DNA of 64,000 nt from CATQHQ01 sp965243805 (GCA_965243805.1 OZ251577.1:1984001-2048000), one strand, 5' to 3'. Shown: positions 1 to 9,259, counted from the stretch's first letter. The notes: generated by a model not told the origin, from the letters alone. Made by a program: numbers and translations.

Positions 1-1034
1 TGGCCGGCGCACCCCAGCAGTACGACCTGGCCCCGAGGGGACGCGAAGCGGAGCGACTGGGCCATGCTGGACGCGCCGCCCACGCAGTCGAAGACGAAAT
101 CAAAGCCGCCGCCGGCGCACACTTCGTCTCCCACGACGGGCATGTAGGCGCGGGCGCCGGTGTCTACCAGGGCTTGGCGGGCTTCGGCACCGGGAGTCAC
201 AGTCTCATCGGCGCCGAGCGCTCGGGCCATGGCGACTTCATGGGGGCGCTTGGCCTGGGCGATCAACCGGCCCTCGTACCCCAGTGCTCGGAGCGACCAG
301 AGCGCGGCGAAGGCGATCGTCCCGCTTCCGATCACCAGAATCGGTCCTCGGGAGTGCGCCGCCCCGCTCCCCAGCACCGCGTGGACACCGATGGCGAGCG
401 GCTCGGTCAGCACCGCCACCCGGTCGTCAAGCCCCTCCGGCACCGGAAACACCTGACGCTGGTGGGCGATCATCTGTTCGCCCCAGCCGCCGGGCAGGTC
501 GCGGTGGTAGCCGATGGTGAGCCCCGGCGCCAGCGGCCGACCGGCCCTCTCCGGCGACTGGCTGGCACTGTCGGCCGACGGGTCCGCCAGCCGTCCTTCC
601 TCCCCCGCCATCTCGCAGGTGGCGTGGAGACCGGATGCGCACGACGGGCACCACTGTTCGCTGGGGTGTCCCCGGGCTTCGCAATGGATCAATGGGTCGA
701 TCACCACCCGCTGTCCCGGCGACAGGTGGGGCGCCCCCGATCCGGCCTCCACGACGCGGCCTAGGATCTCGTGGCCTAGCACCGCCGGGAACGATCCAAA
801 AGGCTCCATCGCTGGGCTGGACTGGTAGGCGATGTTGCCCAAGTCGCTGCCGCAGATACCGCACAGCAGGACTTCGATGCGCACCCAGTCGTCCCCCGCC
901 GGGAGTGCCGGAGCCGGACGGTCCACCAGCGACAACTTGGACAGTCGGCCGTGGATGGCGGAGTCGGTGACGCGGCCCAAGCTCTTGGCGAGCAGGTACC
1001 CCGGCACGGTCACGTTGAACTCGATGGCAGTCAT
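1..1034 (-). CDS. Zinc-dependent alcohol dehydrogenase (MDR family), 3' end beyond window
   Basis: Reading the minus strand from the ATG at 1034 gives 344 codons open to the window edge. The protein is a medium-chain dehydrogenase of the threonine/sorbitol dehydrogenase type. The catalytic zinc site is visible as CGICGSD (Cys58, Cys61) followed by GHE (His88-Glu89). A Cys-rich lobe near residues 118-141 (WCPSCASGLHATCE) looks like the structural zinc site. The Rossmann nucleotide-binding motif VIGSGTIAFAAL lies in the second half. GGGAGAGG precedes the start at good spacing. It is divergent from the thiolase at 1261. The substrate cannot be told from the sequence. The C-terminus is missing. 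Confidence 0.88.
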   Translation of the reverse strand, partial: MTAIEFNVTVPGYLLAKSLGRVTDSAIHGRLSKLSLVDRPAPALPAGDDWVRIEVLLCGICGSDLGNIAYQSSPAMEPFGSFPAVLGHEILGRVVEAGSGAPHLSPGQRVVIDPLIHCEARGHPSEQWCPSCASGLHATCEMAGEEGRLADPSADSASQSPERAGRPLAPGLTIGYHRDLPGGWGEQMIAHQRQVFPVPEGLDDRVAVLTEPLAIGVHAVLGSGAAHSRGPILVIGSGTIAFAALWSLRALGYEGRLIAQAKRPHEVAMARALGADETVTPGAEARQALVDTGARAYMPVVGDEVCAGGGFDFVFDCVGGASSMAQSLRFASPRGQVVLLGCAG

Positions 1035-1182
1035 GAAAGGGCCTCTCCCGGGGCGGATGCGACGGTGAGATGGCGGGAACGGGAGGAGAGATGGCGGGAA
1101 CGGGACATGGGGCACCACGATGGAAGTGCGCCAGACCGGTCGTCGCGCTAAAGTGGCGACGACCACGACCGACGCAAAGATG

Positions 1183-1220
1183 CGATGTTCAGGCGCGTCG
1201 TGGATGATGTTCAGGCGCGT
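1183..1220. repeat. Tandem duplication (22-nt period) upstream of the thiolase gene
   Basis: The 16-mer gatgttcaggcgcgtc occurs at 1183-1198 and again at 1205-1220, just before the thiolase ribosome site. A second small duplication (gagatggcgggaacggga, two copies) lies at about 1066-1106 in the same divergent spacer. These are non-coding examples of the micro-duplications seen throughout the window. Confidence 0.8.
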
Positions 1221-1260
1221 CATGGATCGAGCGACCCTTGGTGGAGAGAGGAAATCGCAG

Positions 1261-2544
1261 ATGGATCGAACGCGGGTTGCCGTCTTGGCGGGTTGCCGCA
1301 CCCCCTTCTCCAGGGCCGGCACCGACCTCGCCCAGCTGTCCGCCATTCGGCTGGGGCAGCACGCCGTTCGGGAGCTCCTCGCTCGGGCCGATGTGCCGCC
1401 GGAGGAGGTGGACCACCTAGTCTTCGGCACCGTAGTCCACGACCCGCGGGCACCCAACATGGCCAGGGAGGTCGGGTTGGCGACGCTGCCGGCCTCCGTC
1501 CCGGCGGTCACAGTGTCCCGCGCCTGCGCCTCGTCCAACCAAGCGATCGCCGACGCGGCGAAACTGATCGAAACGGGGCGTGCGGAAATGGTGGTGGCCG
1601 GCGGCGCCGAGTCCCTGTCCAAGGTGCCGATCCTGGTCTCGGACCGGCTCTCGGCGGCGTTGGTGAAGGCGTCCCGAGCGCGTAGCCTCGGAGCCCGGCT
1701 TCGTGCGTTCCGCCGGATGCGTCTCCGAGACTTGGTGCCGGTCCCTCCCGCCATTGCGGAGCCCTCCACGGGCGAAACCATGGGAGAGGCGGCCGAACGG
1801 ATGGCCAAGGAGAACGGCATCCCGCGGGAGGATCAGGACCGCTGGGCCCTCGAGTCCCACAGGAAGGCCCATGCCGGAACGGAGGACGGACGCCTGACGG
1901 AGGAGATCGCGCCCGTCTACGTTCCGCCCAAGTACGACGCCACGGTAGCCCGCGACAATGGAGTCCGACCGGACACCTCGTTGGAGGTGCTCTCGGGGCT
2001 GCGTCCTGTCTTCGACCGCAAGTTCGGCTCGGTCACTGCCGGCAACTCGTCGCCCCTCACCGACGGCGCCTCGGCCGTCCTTCTGGCGTCCGAAGCACGG
2101 GCTCACGCCCTAGGGATCGAACCCCTCGGCTACGTGCGCAGCTTCGCCTTCGCCGCCGTCGATCCGGGCAAGCAGCTATTGCAGGGCCCGGCGTACGCCG
2201 CCCCGGTCGCCCTGGATCAAGCCGGGATCGCCATGTCCGATGTGGAGCTGCTGGAGATGCACGAGGCGTTCTCGGCGCAGGTCCTCTCCAACCTGCGGGC
2301 GTGGGACTCGGACGACTTCTGCCGGAACGAACTGGGCCGGTCCCGCCGCCTGGGCCACCCAGACCCGGAAACGATCAACGTGATGGGCGGGTCAATAGCC
2401 GTAGGGCACCCGTTTGGGGCCACAGGCGGGCGGCTCACGATCACCCTGCTGAACGAAATGCGCCGGCGCGACATCCAGTTGGGCATGGTCACGGTGTGCG
2501 CCGCCGGCGGCCTCGGGTTCGCCATGGTGCTGGAGAGGGGGTGA
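1261..2544 (+). CDS. fadI: Acetyl-CoA C-acyltransferase (thiolase), FadI-like
   Basis: This 427-aa protein is a degradative thiolase that cleaves 3-ketoacyl-CoA in beta-oxidation. The nucleophilic cysteine is Cys89 in SRACASSNQ. The other catalytic boxes are HEAF (FadI-type variant of NEAF), GHPFGATGGR and CAAGGLG near the C-terminus. An in-frame ATG lies further upstream at 1120, but the start at 1261 is chosen because it is preceded by gagagagga and because thiolases begin right at the RVAVLAG strand. It stands alone between a divergent dehydrogenase and a propeller lipoprotein; no FadJ partner is in the window, so the substrate range is unknown. Confidence 0.9.
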   Translation: MDRTRVAVLAGCRTPFSRAGTDLAQLSAIRLGQHAVRELLARADVPPEEVDHLVFGTVVHDPRAPNMAREVGLATLPASVPAVTVSRACASSNQAIADAAKLIETGRAEMVVAGGAESLSKVPILVSDRLSAALVKASRARSLGARLRAFRRMRLRDLVPVPPAIAEPSTGETMGEAAERMAKENGIPREDQDRWALESHRKAHAGTEDGRLTEEIAPVYVPPKYDATVARDNGVRPDTSLEVLSGLRPVFDRKFGSVTAGNSSPLTDGASAVLLASEARAHALGIEPLGYVRSFAFAAVDPGKQLLQGPAYAAPVALDQAGIAMSDVELLEMHEAFSAQVLSNLRAWDSDDFCRNELGRSRRLGHPDPETINVMGGSIAVGHPFGATGGRLTITLLNEMRRRDIQLGMVTVCAAGGLGFAMVLERG

Positions 2545-2560
2545 GGGGGCCGATCCCCCT
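2544..2560 (+). terminator. Possible weak terminator hairpin after the thiolase
   Basis: Six-base arms aggggg and ccccct enclose a five-base loop directly at the thiolase stop. There is no T-tract, so intrinsic termination is doubtful. Confidence 0.25.
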
Positions 2561-2633
2561 AGTGCCCGTGCGTGCGCCATCCTATTCTGTCAGTCAGTCA
2601 GTCCTTCCGAGAACCTAGGCCGAAGAGGATGTC

Positions 2634-3935
2634 ATGAGAGAGAGAGAGTGTGTGTGTAGAGAGATCAAGCAGTTCGCCCGTGCACTAGCGGTCGCCGCGT
2701 CGCAGGGATCGTCCGTCGCCGCTGGCTACCTCCGAGTCCTCCTGGTCGGCGTGGTCGCTGTGGGTTCGCTCGGTGCCTGCGTGGACCCTTCGGCAGAGAG
2801 GGTAGCGGGCTTTCGGGACCCGGAGATCCATCCGATTATCGAGAACGCGGTGCCCTCGGACGCCACACTGATCAGCGACGACTCTGTACCCGCTGGCCTG
2901 GGCATGAACGCACTCGATGCGTGGCGCTCCGCGAGAGATGACCTGCTGGCGGCGCAGACGGTGACGAGACTCGGGTCGGAGGAAGAAGGTCCGCAGTTGT
3001 TTGGCAGCATTGGCGATGTTGCCGTGGATGCGGAGGGAAGTGTGTTCGTGTTCGATGTTCTTGCCATGGAGTTGCGGGTGTTCGACTCGACTGGCCGCTA
3101 CCTAACAGGCGTCGGTGGCTTTGGAGATGGTCCAACAGAGTTGCGCTACAACCTGTTCGGCGTCTTCGAGTTGCTTGGTGAAGGCCGCATACTGGTCGGG
3201 AATGGAGCCCGCACGAAGCTCTTCCTAAGGCAAGGGGATCTGTGGCAGCTGGAGAGAACGGTGGAGGCGCCCGGTCTTGTCACTGACCTTTGCGTGATTG
3301 GTGACCGGGCCTATTTTGCTGGATGGCGCGCCGATGACAATTCTCTGGTCCAAACGGCCTCCGTTACGACCGGCGCAGCGGACGCGGGATTTGTACAAGG
3401 ATATCAGCACCCTGACTACCTGGTCAGGTCCAAAATGGCGGAAGGTGTCCGCATCGCGTGCTTCGCGACGGCTCAGCAGGCTGTTGTAGGATGGGGCTAT
3501 CTTCCGATGGTTGCATCGTACCGCGCTGGCCATCGATCCCCCGATCTGGCCGGCGATCCCCCAATCTGGACATCCCGAGTCAGCGGCCGCCTCCCCTCTC
3601 GCATCGTTTATGGCATGTCAAGTGACCAGACCGGTGTGGAGAGACCGGCAATTGAAGACCAAACCGACCCGCACGACTTCTTGACTTCGTTCTTGCCGAT
3701 GTCATCGGGCCACGTGCTGATCCAGTACTCGCGAGCAGCACGTGGCCAACTCTCCGACCCCTTGATCCGAACGTACCTTGTCGAGACAGCGACTGGTCGG
3801 GGCGCCCTGCTTGGGACCGATCTGCCCGTCATATCGACGGTGCTGCCCGACGGATATGTTGCTGTCTTCAGCGATCCGTATCCGCGCCTTGAAGTTCGCA
3901 GGCTCCCGGCGCAACCGGCGGGTACTGGGGAATAG
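2634..3935 (+). CDS. Six-bladed beta-propeller lipoprotein
   Basis: The 433-aa protein has a long N-terminal segment, then a hydrophobic stretch ending in the lipobox LGAC (Cys49), so it is predicted to be a lipoprotein. The body contains repeated blade-like strands such as GDVAVDAEGSVFVFD followed by LRVFDSTGRY, typical of the NHL/6-bladed propeller proteins abundant in Gemmatimonadota and Bacteroidota. No enzymatic motif is seen. It converges on the OM-barrel gene with only three bases between the stop codons. The start region is odd: a purine-rich repeat (gagagagagag/tgtgtgtg) follows the ATG, so the true start could lie slightly downstream. Confidence 0.75.
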   Translation: MRERECVCREIKQFARALAVAASQGSSVAAGYLRVLLVGVVAVGSLGACVDPSAERVAGFRDPEIHPIIENAVPSDATLISDDSVPAGLGMNALDAWRSARDDLLAAQTVTRLGSEEEGPQLFGSIGDVAVDAEGSVFVFDVLAMELRVFDSTGRYLTGVGGFGDGPTELRYNLFGVFELLGEGRILVGNGARTKLFLRQGDLWQLERTVEAPGLVTDLCVIGDRAYFAGWRADDNSLVQTASVTTGAADAGFVQGYQHPDYLVRSKMAEGVRIACFATAQQAVVGWGYLPMVASYRAGHRSPDLAGDPPIWTSRVSGRLPSRIVYGMSSDQTGVERPAIEDQTDPHDFLTSFLPMSSGHVLIQYSRAARGQLSDPLIRTYLVETATGRGALLGTDLPVISTVLPDGYVAVFSDPYPRLEVRRLPAQPAGTGE

Positions 3936-3938
3936 CAC

Positions 3939-4640
3939 TCAGCCGATCGGAACTCCGACGCCGACGCGGGCCGCTAGGACTCTGTTCTTGTAGTCGACTT
4001 CGTTGTCGTTGACGTACGTGTTGCCGCCATAGAGCGCGGTCAGTCCCAGCGTGTAGCCGGCCTCGGCGGACAGCAGCATCGAGCCTCCGATTCGGCCCTC
4101 CACTCCCAAGACTCCGCGCAAGCCGGCCTCGACTGTCTTTATATCGAGTGCGGCGTCTGCCAAGTCGCGGGAGTCGCATGTGATCTCCGCGTCGAACCCG
4201 GCAATGCCCGATATGACGCATCCTGTCTGATACCCGAGCACCGGTCCAGCACCCAGATACACGCGCACGGGGTTCCCTTGCGAGGCGACCCTGACCAGGG
4301 CGGCAGCCTGTACGTAGCTGTGGCGCGTTTCGTTGCGCTGCGTTCCGATCTGAGCGGACGTGAACTCGGCAGCCCATCCCTGCTGCGAGAACGCTCCGTC
4401 GAACTGGAGTCCGACGCGGCCGGAGACGGGTACGGTCACGCCGACGCCGAGACGCAGGCCAGTCAGGCGACCGCGGTCCGGAGCGAGGGTCGACGACGAG
4501 GCTTCGCTGACCGACGCCGAGTTCACTCCAGCGCGGAGCCACGCTACCATGTTGTCTTGCGCCAGCGCTGGCAACGCGGGTGCCAGCGAGACGATCGTCG
4601 CGGCCATGGCCGCGTTGACGAAGATGCGAGTGGTGCGCAT
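3939..4640 (-). CDS. Outer-membrane beta-barrel protein
   Basis: The 233-aa product starts with a clear signal peptide ending in ALA-Q near residue 28. The rest alternates polar and hydrophobic residues in short strands (RLGVGVTVPVSGRVGLQFDG; RVGVGVPIG at the C-terminus), as in the small PorT/OmpX-like barrels. Two cysteines (CVISG, CDSRD) could form a loop disulfide. It lies downstream of the lipoprotein and TonB receptor on the same strand and may belong to that transcription unit. Function is unknown beyond outer-membrane location. Confidence 0.75.
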   Translation of the reverse strand: MRTTRIFVNAAMAATIVSLAPALPALAQDNMVAWLRAGVNSASVSEASSSTLAPDRGRLTGLRLGVGVTVPVSGRVGLQFDGAFSQQGWAAEFTSAQIGTQRNETRHSYVQAAALVRVASQGNPVRVYLGAGPVLGYQTGCVISGIAGFDAEITCDSRDLADAALDIKTVEAGLRGVLGVEGRIGGSMLLSAEAGYTLGLTALYGGNTYVNDNEVDYKNRVLAARVGVGVPIG

Positions 4641-4662
4641 GAGATTCTCCTTGTTGGTTTAC

Positions 4663-5685
4663 TTACGTCGAAGGTTGGAGCGGCCCGCACTGCGGCAGGC
4701 CGCCGTCGTCAGGCGCCGTTGTCACGTGTACGGTGCGATGAACGGAGGTGGCGAAGAAGCCCGTGCCGTCGCCGAACACCGATGGAACGCGGACTTGACC
4801 CGACGGGTGATACGGACCGCCCCGTGCCCAGTTCGACCAGTTCCGGTCCACGGCCGAGACCGAGACTTCGGCTGTCGCGCCGGCGGGCAGTCCGTCTTGC
4901 AGGGAGACAAGAAGCTTGCGCGATTCCTCGCCGTCCAGGTATTCGTCGATCGCGACAAACTCGCTGGGGAAGACCGCCTCGGTCTGCTGGCGACCGTTCA
5001 GCAGCCGGCTCAAGTACAGCGAGTCCACGCCGTCAGTGCCGACTCCCACCATCTCCGACTCCAGCAGGTAGCCCCAGGCACGGTCGGCCGGCGTCCAGTC
5101 CAGCTTGAAGCGCGCGTCGGGCGGTAGCCGACACTGACCGTCGGCCAGCGCAACGCCCTGCAAGTCGAAGCTCCCAGGCACTCGGCTGGAGGCGGTCAGC
5201 GTTCGGTCGTCCGAGGTGCGCACGGTCAGCTCCAGCATTTCGCCCGGAGCGAACACTCCCGCGGACGGAGGTGGCCGATAGCACGATGCACCGGCGTTCC
5301 TCTTCAGGTAGAGGCTGCCGAGGGAGTCGCGTGCGAGACACGAGTCCAGACGCCTCTCCTCCACAAAGTCGATCGTTTGCCCGGACGAGCTGGCAATGCG
5401 CACAACGGCACCGCTCAGCGGCGCCACCTTGTCGCCGAACAGCCGATGGAGAAGAATGGGCGCGGCCATTTCCACTTGGGGCGGGCCTTCCGCCTGGGGC
5501 GGGCCTTCCGCCTGGGAGGGGTCGTCTGGATGCAGGGTCAGCACGATCGTCCCCTGCAGAACCACCACATCGTCGGCTTCGGCGATTGCAACTTCGGTCA
5601 GGTCACACGCGGACACGGTCCAAGCCGTCAGCGCGACGGCGAGTCCGGCCGCCAGTCCACGTACATGAGCTGTCGGCTTCATCAT
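4663..5685 (-). CDS. DUF4249-like lipoprotein coupled to a TonB receptor
   Basis: This 340-aa protein has a signal sequence with lipobox VSAC near residue 27. Its layout resembles the DUF4249 lipoproteins that accompany TonB-dependent receptors: an early strand with PLSGAVVRI, then a conserved Cys-containing middle region (LDSCLARD, GASCYRPP). Its ATG overlaps the TGA of the receptor by one base (TGATG), so the two are translationally coupled. Residues about 57-70 hold a perfect hexapeptide duplication, QAEGPP twice, encoded by an 18-nt repeat at 5476-5520. It probably forms an outer-membrane complex with the receptor; the ligand is unknown. Confidence 0.7.
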   Translation of the reverse strand: MMKPTAHVRGLAAGLAVALTAWTVSACDLTEVAIAEADDVVVLQGTIVLTLHPDDPSQAEGPPQAEGPPQVEMAAPILLHRLFGDKVAPLSGAVVRIASSSGQTIDFVEERRLDSCLARDSLGSLYLKRNAGASCYRPPPSAGVFAPGEMLELTVRTSDDRTLTASSRVPGSFDLQGVALADGQCRLPPDARFKLDWTPADRAWGYLLESEMVGVGTDGVDSLYLSRLLNGRQQTEAVFPSEFVAIDEYLDGEESRKLLVSLQDGLPAGATAEVSVSAVDRNWSNWARGGPYHPSGQVRVPSVFGDGTGFFATSVHRTVHVTTAPDDGGLPQCGPLQPST

Positions 5686-8102
5686 CAGAACGACACCTCC
5701 ACTCCGAGCGTGGGTAGGAACGGAATCATGGACACGCCGGTGCGCTTGGGCGGCGTCTCGTCGTGGTCGAAGAAGTACACAAAGACGTTCTTGCGATTGT
5801 AGATATTAAGTATGCTCACGTAGGGCACGAGCCGGCCCCACCCTCGTTCCACATGCTTTCGGAAGCTGATGTCGAGTCGGTGGCGAAGCGGGTAGCGCTC
5901 TCCATTTCTCGGACCCAGAAGAACGCCGATCGCAGAGTCGTCCAGGACGCCTGTTGCAGGCTGGCTGTCGTGAATCCAATAGCGGCCAAGCGGGCGGGTG
6001 TACGGCAGTCCAGTGCCGAAGTTGAAGCGGACGGATGCGTCGACGCCCCAACGCAGGCGGCGGCGAAGCACCAGGTCGAGGTCAAGTCGCCGGTCAAACA
6101 CGGGCGGGAAGCTGACGTCCGGTGCCGGGTTCAAGCCCAGCCTTGTATCTGGAAAGGTTCGTTCCGTACGGAGAAGCGATGCCGATATCCACCCCGTCGT
6201 CGCCCCTTGGTCGCGCCTTCCGTACAAGTCCAGGCCGTATGCGATCCCGGTTCCTGACAACAGGTCGTCCCCAGGATCTTCGGGATCGTCGATGAAGTTG
6301 TGTGTGATCACGCCTCGGAACGTCCTGTAGTAGCTCTCTGCGGCAACGAACCACTCGTCCGAGCTTCCGATGAAGTGCTCGAAACCCAGCTGTACCTGAT
6401 CCGACACCACGCGGGGCACCTTGCCTCCTGCCACGACCCAAATGTCGATGCCGAGAGGCAAGTCCTCGTTGCGCAAGGAATGCAGAGACTGGGAATACCG
6501 TCCGACAGCGAGCCGGACAGCCGCTCTTCGATTCGCCAGGAAATGCTTCGCCGCGGCGCGTGGGGACACCACGGCTTTGCCGCCGCCGTTGTCAGCTTGC
6601 CAATGATCGACGCGAAATCCCGTCTCGAACAGCCACCGCGAACTTCTCCGCCACTGAAGTTGCGTGTATCCAGAGATCTCCCGACCGCTTCCTCCCCGCT
6701 GTGCGCCTCCGCCCAGCCCTAGTTCGCCCCACACGTGAGGCAGGTGATTGCTGTACTGCGGGCGTACAGCCGCTACCCCCGTCTTCCAGATGATGCGCGG
6801 AGTGGGACGGCGCTCCAAGTCGATGCCAACGTTCATCTGCTTCACTTCCGTAGCAAATCGAGGACGGTCGCGGAAGTCCGGGAAGAACATGTTGGACCGA
6901 AACTCCGTCCACGAAGCGTGAACATCGAGATGCCCACCGCCTGCCATCGGGTTCGTCCACGACGCGCCGACTGCGGTGTTGCCCCAATCCCAGAGCAAGC
7001 GAGGCGGATCGTCGTCCTCACGACCTGCACTAGGCGTACCTGCGCGGAGGGACTCGCCCATGTCCACATCGTCTTTCCCGTGGTACGCGGTAAGGCGAAT
7101 CCGGCTGCCCCCGCTCGTCCATGCCTCGAACACGCCCTGGTAGTCGACAAGGTGATAGGGAACGTCTGCCCAAGTCCTCAAGACCACGTCGGCATATGAT
7201 CTGCGAGCGGACATGCGCCACCGAGAGTTGACAAGCCCCATGCTCGCGGCCAGACCAGCGGGCAGTGCGCCTTTGACTGCAATCCGAGACGCCAGCAAGC
7301 TGACGCCGAGATCGGCTCCAAGGCGTCCGTCGCCGTGATCCGATTCGACCAGCAGCACCGACGACACGCGACCCCCGTATTCCGGTGAGAAGCCGCCCGA
7401 CCGAAGTTCGGCCCTGCGCACCATGTCGGCGTTGAAGACGGAGAAGAAGCCGCCCAGATGAAACGGATTGAAGATCGGAACCTTGTCCAGCAGAATCAGG
7501 TTCTGGTCTGCCGATCCGCCGCGGACGTTGAATGCAGCCGAGAAGTCGGACACCGTGTTTACGCCGGGCAAGACCTCGACTGCGCGAATCGGGTCGGCCT
7601 CGACCAGCGAGGGAACAGCTTTCAGGTCTGTGCCAGCGATCTCGTACGCTGTACGCCCCGCCGCGTCCTCGAAGCGCGCTCGCAGGCGTCCCCGCTCCGC
7701 CTCCACGCTGACACCCGGCAACTCCACGGCAACGGTCGGGAGAGTGATGTCCAGCTCGACATCGCTGCTGTCAACGTGCACCGGTCGCACGTGTTTCGCG
7801 TAGCCGATCCTCGCAACCTCCAGTGTGTAGGTGCCCGGCACCACATCGCGAAGGGCAAAGTATCCCAGTGCATCAGTGCCGACGGTGCGAACCCGGGCCG
7901 TGTCCTCCGACGGGATCAGCCGCACTGTCGCATCCTCAACCGGGGCGCCGTCGCTTCCCCAAGCGCGTCCGCTGACCACCATGCGCGTTTGCGCGACGCC
8001 GTCCGCAGGCAGTGCCGCCAGTGCCAAGGCGACCGCGGCAGATACCGCGCTGGCCAACGTCAGGGCCAACCGAGCTCCATCCACCACGTGCGTCGCCGCC
8101 AT
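5685..8102 (-). CDS. TonB-dependent receptor with N-terminal carboxypeptidase-regulatory domain
   Basis: The protein is about 805 aa from the ATG at 8102, which follows GGGGAGGG. A signal peptide ends at GVAQT. Next comes a CarboxypepD_reg-like domain (GRAWGSDGAPVEDATVRL ... LGYFALRDVVPGTYTLEV), then a plug (VSDFSAAFNVRGGSADQNL; DKVPIFNPFHLGGFFSVF) and a long beta barrel ending in LGVEVSF with a terminal Phe, as expected for BamA-assembled barrels. A consensus sigma-54 promoter lies 57 bp upstream of the start. The gene overlaps the following lipoprotein. Imported substrate unknown. Confidence 0.88.
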   Translation of the reverse strand: MAATHVVDGARLALTLASAVSAAVALALAALPADGVAQTRMVVSGRAWGSDGAPVEDATVRLIPSEDTARVRTVGTDALGYFALRDVVPGTYTLEVARIGYAKHVRPVHVDSSDVELDITLPTVAVELPGVSVEAERGRLRARFEDAAGRTAYEIAGTDLKAVPSLVEADPIRAVEVLPGVNTVSDFSAAFNVRGGSADQNLILLDKVPIFNPFHLGGFFSVFNADMVRRAELRSGGFSPEYGGRVSSVLLVESDHGDGRLGADLGVSLLASRIAVKGALPAGLAASMGLVNSRWRMSARRSYADVVLRTWADVPYHLVDYQGVFEAWTSGGSRIRLTAYHGKDDVDMGESLRAGTPSAGREDDDPPRLLWDWGNTAVGASWTNPMAGGGHLDVHASWTEFRSNMFFPDFRDRPRFATEVKQMNVGIDLERRPTPRIIWKTGVAAVRPQYSNHLPHVWGELGLGGGAQRGGSGREISGYTQLQWRRSSRWLFETGFRVDHWQADNGGGKAVVSPRAAAKHFLANRRAAVRLAVGRYSQSLHSLRNEDLPLGIDIWVVAGGKVPRVVSDQVQLGFEHFIGSSDEWFVAAESYYRTFRGVITHNFIDDPEDPGDDLLSGTGIAYGLDLYGRRDQGATTGWISASLLRTERTFPDTRLGLNPAPDVSFPPVFDRRLDLDLVLRRRLRWGVDASVRFNFGTGLPYTRPLGRYWIHDSQPATGVLDDSAIGVLLGPRNGERYPLRHRLDISFRKHVERGWGRLVPYVSILNIYNRKNVFVYFFDHDETPPKRTGVSMIPFLPTLGVEVSF

Positions 8103-8158
8103 GTTTCCCTCCCCCTCAGCGAATTCGTCGGCCAAGGCGCCACTTGTCGTAAACCACC

Positions 8159-8174
8159 TGCAATAATCGTGCCA
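8159..8174 (-). promoter_or_regulatory. Sigma-54 (-24/-12) promoter for the TonB receptor
   Basis: On the minus strand the sequence TGGCACGATTATTGCA matches the RpoN consensus TGGCACG-N4-TTGCW at every defined position, with GG and GC at the required spacing. It sits in the spacer before the receptor start at 8102, giving a leader of roughly 45-50 nt. A sigma-54 activator would be required; none is encoded in this window. Confidence 0.75.
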
Positions 8175-8230
8175 AACCAAAAATGATTCGCCTCAAGCAG
8201 GCGTTCAGCCCCTGGGCGGCCCTCTGCTGC

Positions 8231-9256
8231 TCACGAGAGCCGGTTTTCCACCAGTCCTTCCAGGGCCCGCTTCACGTAGACCCGCACCATCGCCCGTCGC
8301 CATTCCGCCTCCACGATCATGTTCTCCAACGGTCGGCACTGCTCCCACGCGCGCTCCGCAAGTTGCTCCACCAACGCAGCTTCCAGACGCCTGCCCGCGG
8401 CCAGCTCGTTCCAGCCGGAGAGGATACGGGGACGGGCACCCAGTGCCGAGACGACGCCTATAATGCGCGTTACCACACCGCTCTCGTTGAAGTCGCCGGC
8501 GACCGCTACCGAGAGGAGGGGGAAGTCGATGGACTTGCGCTGGCGCAACTTCCGGTAGGCGCTGCGTCGCGTCGGTCCCGAGTTGGGGGGCACGGGTAGC
8601 AGGACTTCAACGAGGACTTCGTTGGGGGCGCGACGGGTGTTCTGGATGCCGTCGGGCACGAAGAAGTCGGCTGCGTTGATCTGCCGGGTGCCGCCGGGGC
8701 CGGGGCCGACCAGGACCAGCTTGGCGCCCAGCGCGATCAGGTTAGGGGGCGTGTCCGCCGAGTGGGCCGCCACGCACTTCTTGCCGACCTTGGTGACGTG
8801 GCAGGTGTCGCCGTCCTTCTTCAGGCACCAGCCCAGTGCTTGGCGCCAGAACTCGGTCTGGTTGTAGTAGGTGCAGCGGGTGTCCAGACAGACGTTGCCG
8901 CCGATCGTGCCCATGTTGCGCAGCTGGGGTCCGGCGACGAGGCCGGCGGCGTCGGCCAAGCCGGGGAAGCTACGGCGAACGGCGGGGTGGCGCGAAACCG
9001 TCGTCAGCGTTTCCAGGGCGCCAATCCGGAGCCAGCGGTTGGAGCGGGGGGCGTCCACGAAGCCGATCCCGCGCATGGCGGCGATTCCGTTGAGCGACAC
9101 CACGTGGCCGGGCGTGAAGAGCCGGTGCTTCATGTTGGGCATGAGGTCGGTGCCGCCGGCGATGGGCATGGCGTCCGGGCAGTGGTAATCCAGCAGGGCC
9201 ACGGCTTCGTCCACCGTGCTCGGGCGGTGGTAGCGGAAGGGGTGCAGGCGCAGCAC
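8231..9256 (-). CDS. hcrB: FAD subunit of a 4-hydroxybenzoyl-CoA reductase-type molybdenum enzyme, with extra [4Fe-4S] loop
   Basis: The 341-aa protein starts at a GTG three bases after the stop of the large subunit. It has the FAD-binding motifs of the xanthine dehydrogenase medium subunit (PIAGGTDLMPNMK; QLRNMGTIGGNVCLDTR). After the second motif it carries an insertion with cysteines 128, 144, 152 and 161. The spacing 16-8-9 equals the recalled spacing of the four ligands of the [4Fe-4S] cluster unique to HcrB, and the DTRCTYYNQTEFWRQ stretch also resembles that family. In 4-hydroxybenzoyl-CoA reductase this cluster supports reductive dehydroxylation from low-potential donors. The exact substrate here is inferred, not proven. 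Confidence 0.82.
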   Translation of the reverse strand: MLRLHPFRYHRPSTVDEAVALLDYHCPDAMPIAGGTDLMPNMKHRLFTPGHVVSLNGIAAMRGIGFVDAPRSNRWLRIGALETLTTVSRHPAVRRSFPGLADAAGLVAGPQLRNMGTIGGNVCLDTRCTYYNQTEFWRQALGWCLKKDGDTCHVTKVGKKCVAAHSADTPPNLIALGAKLVLVGPGPGGTRQINAADFFVPDGIQNTRRAPNEVLVEVLLPVPPNSGPTRRSAYRKLRQRKSIDFPLLSVAVAGDFNESGVVTRIIGVVSALGARPRILSGWNELAAGRRLEAALVEQLAERAWEQCRPLENMIVEAEWRRAMVRVYVKRALEGLVENRLS

Positions 9257-9259
9257 CGC

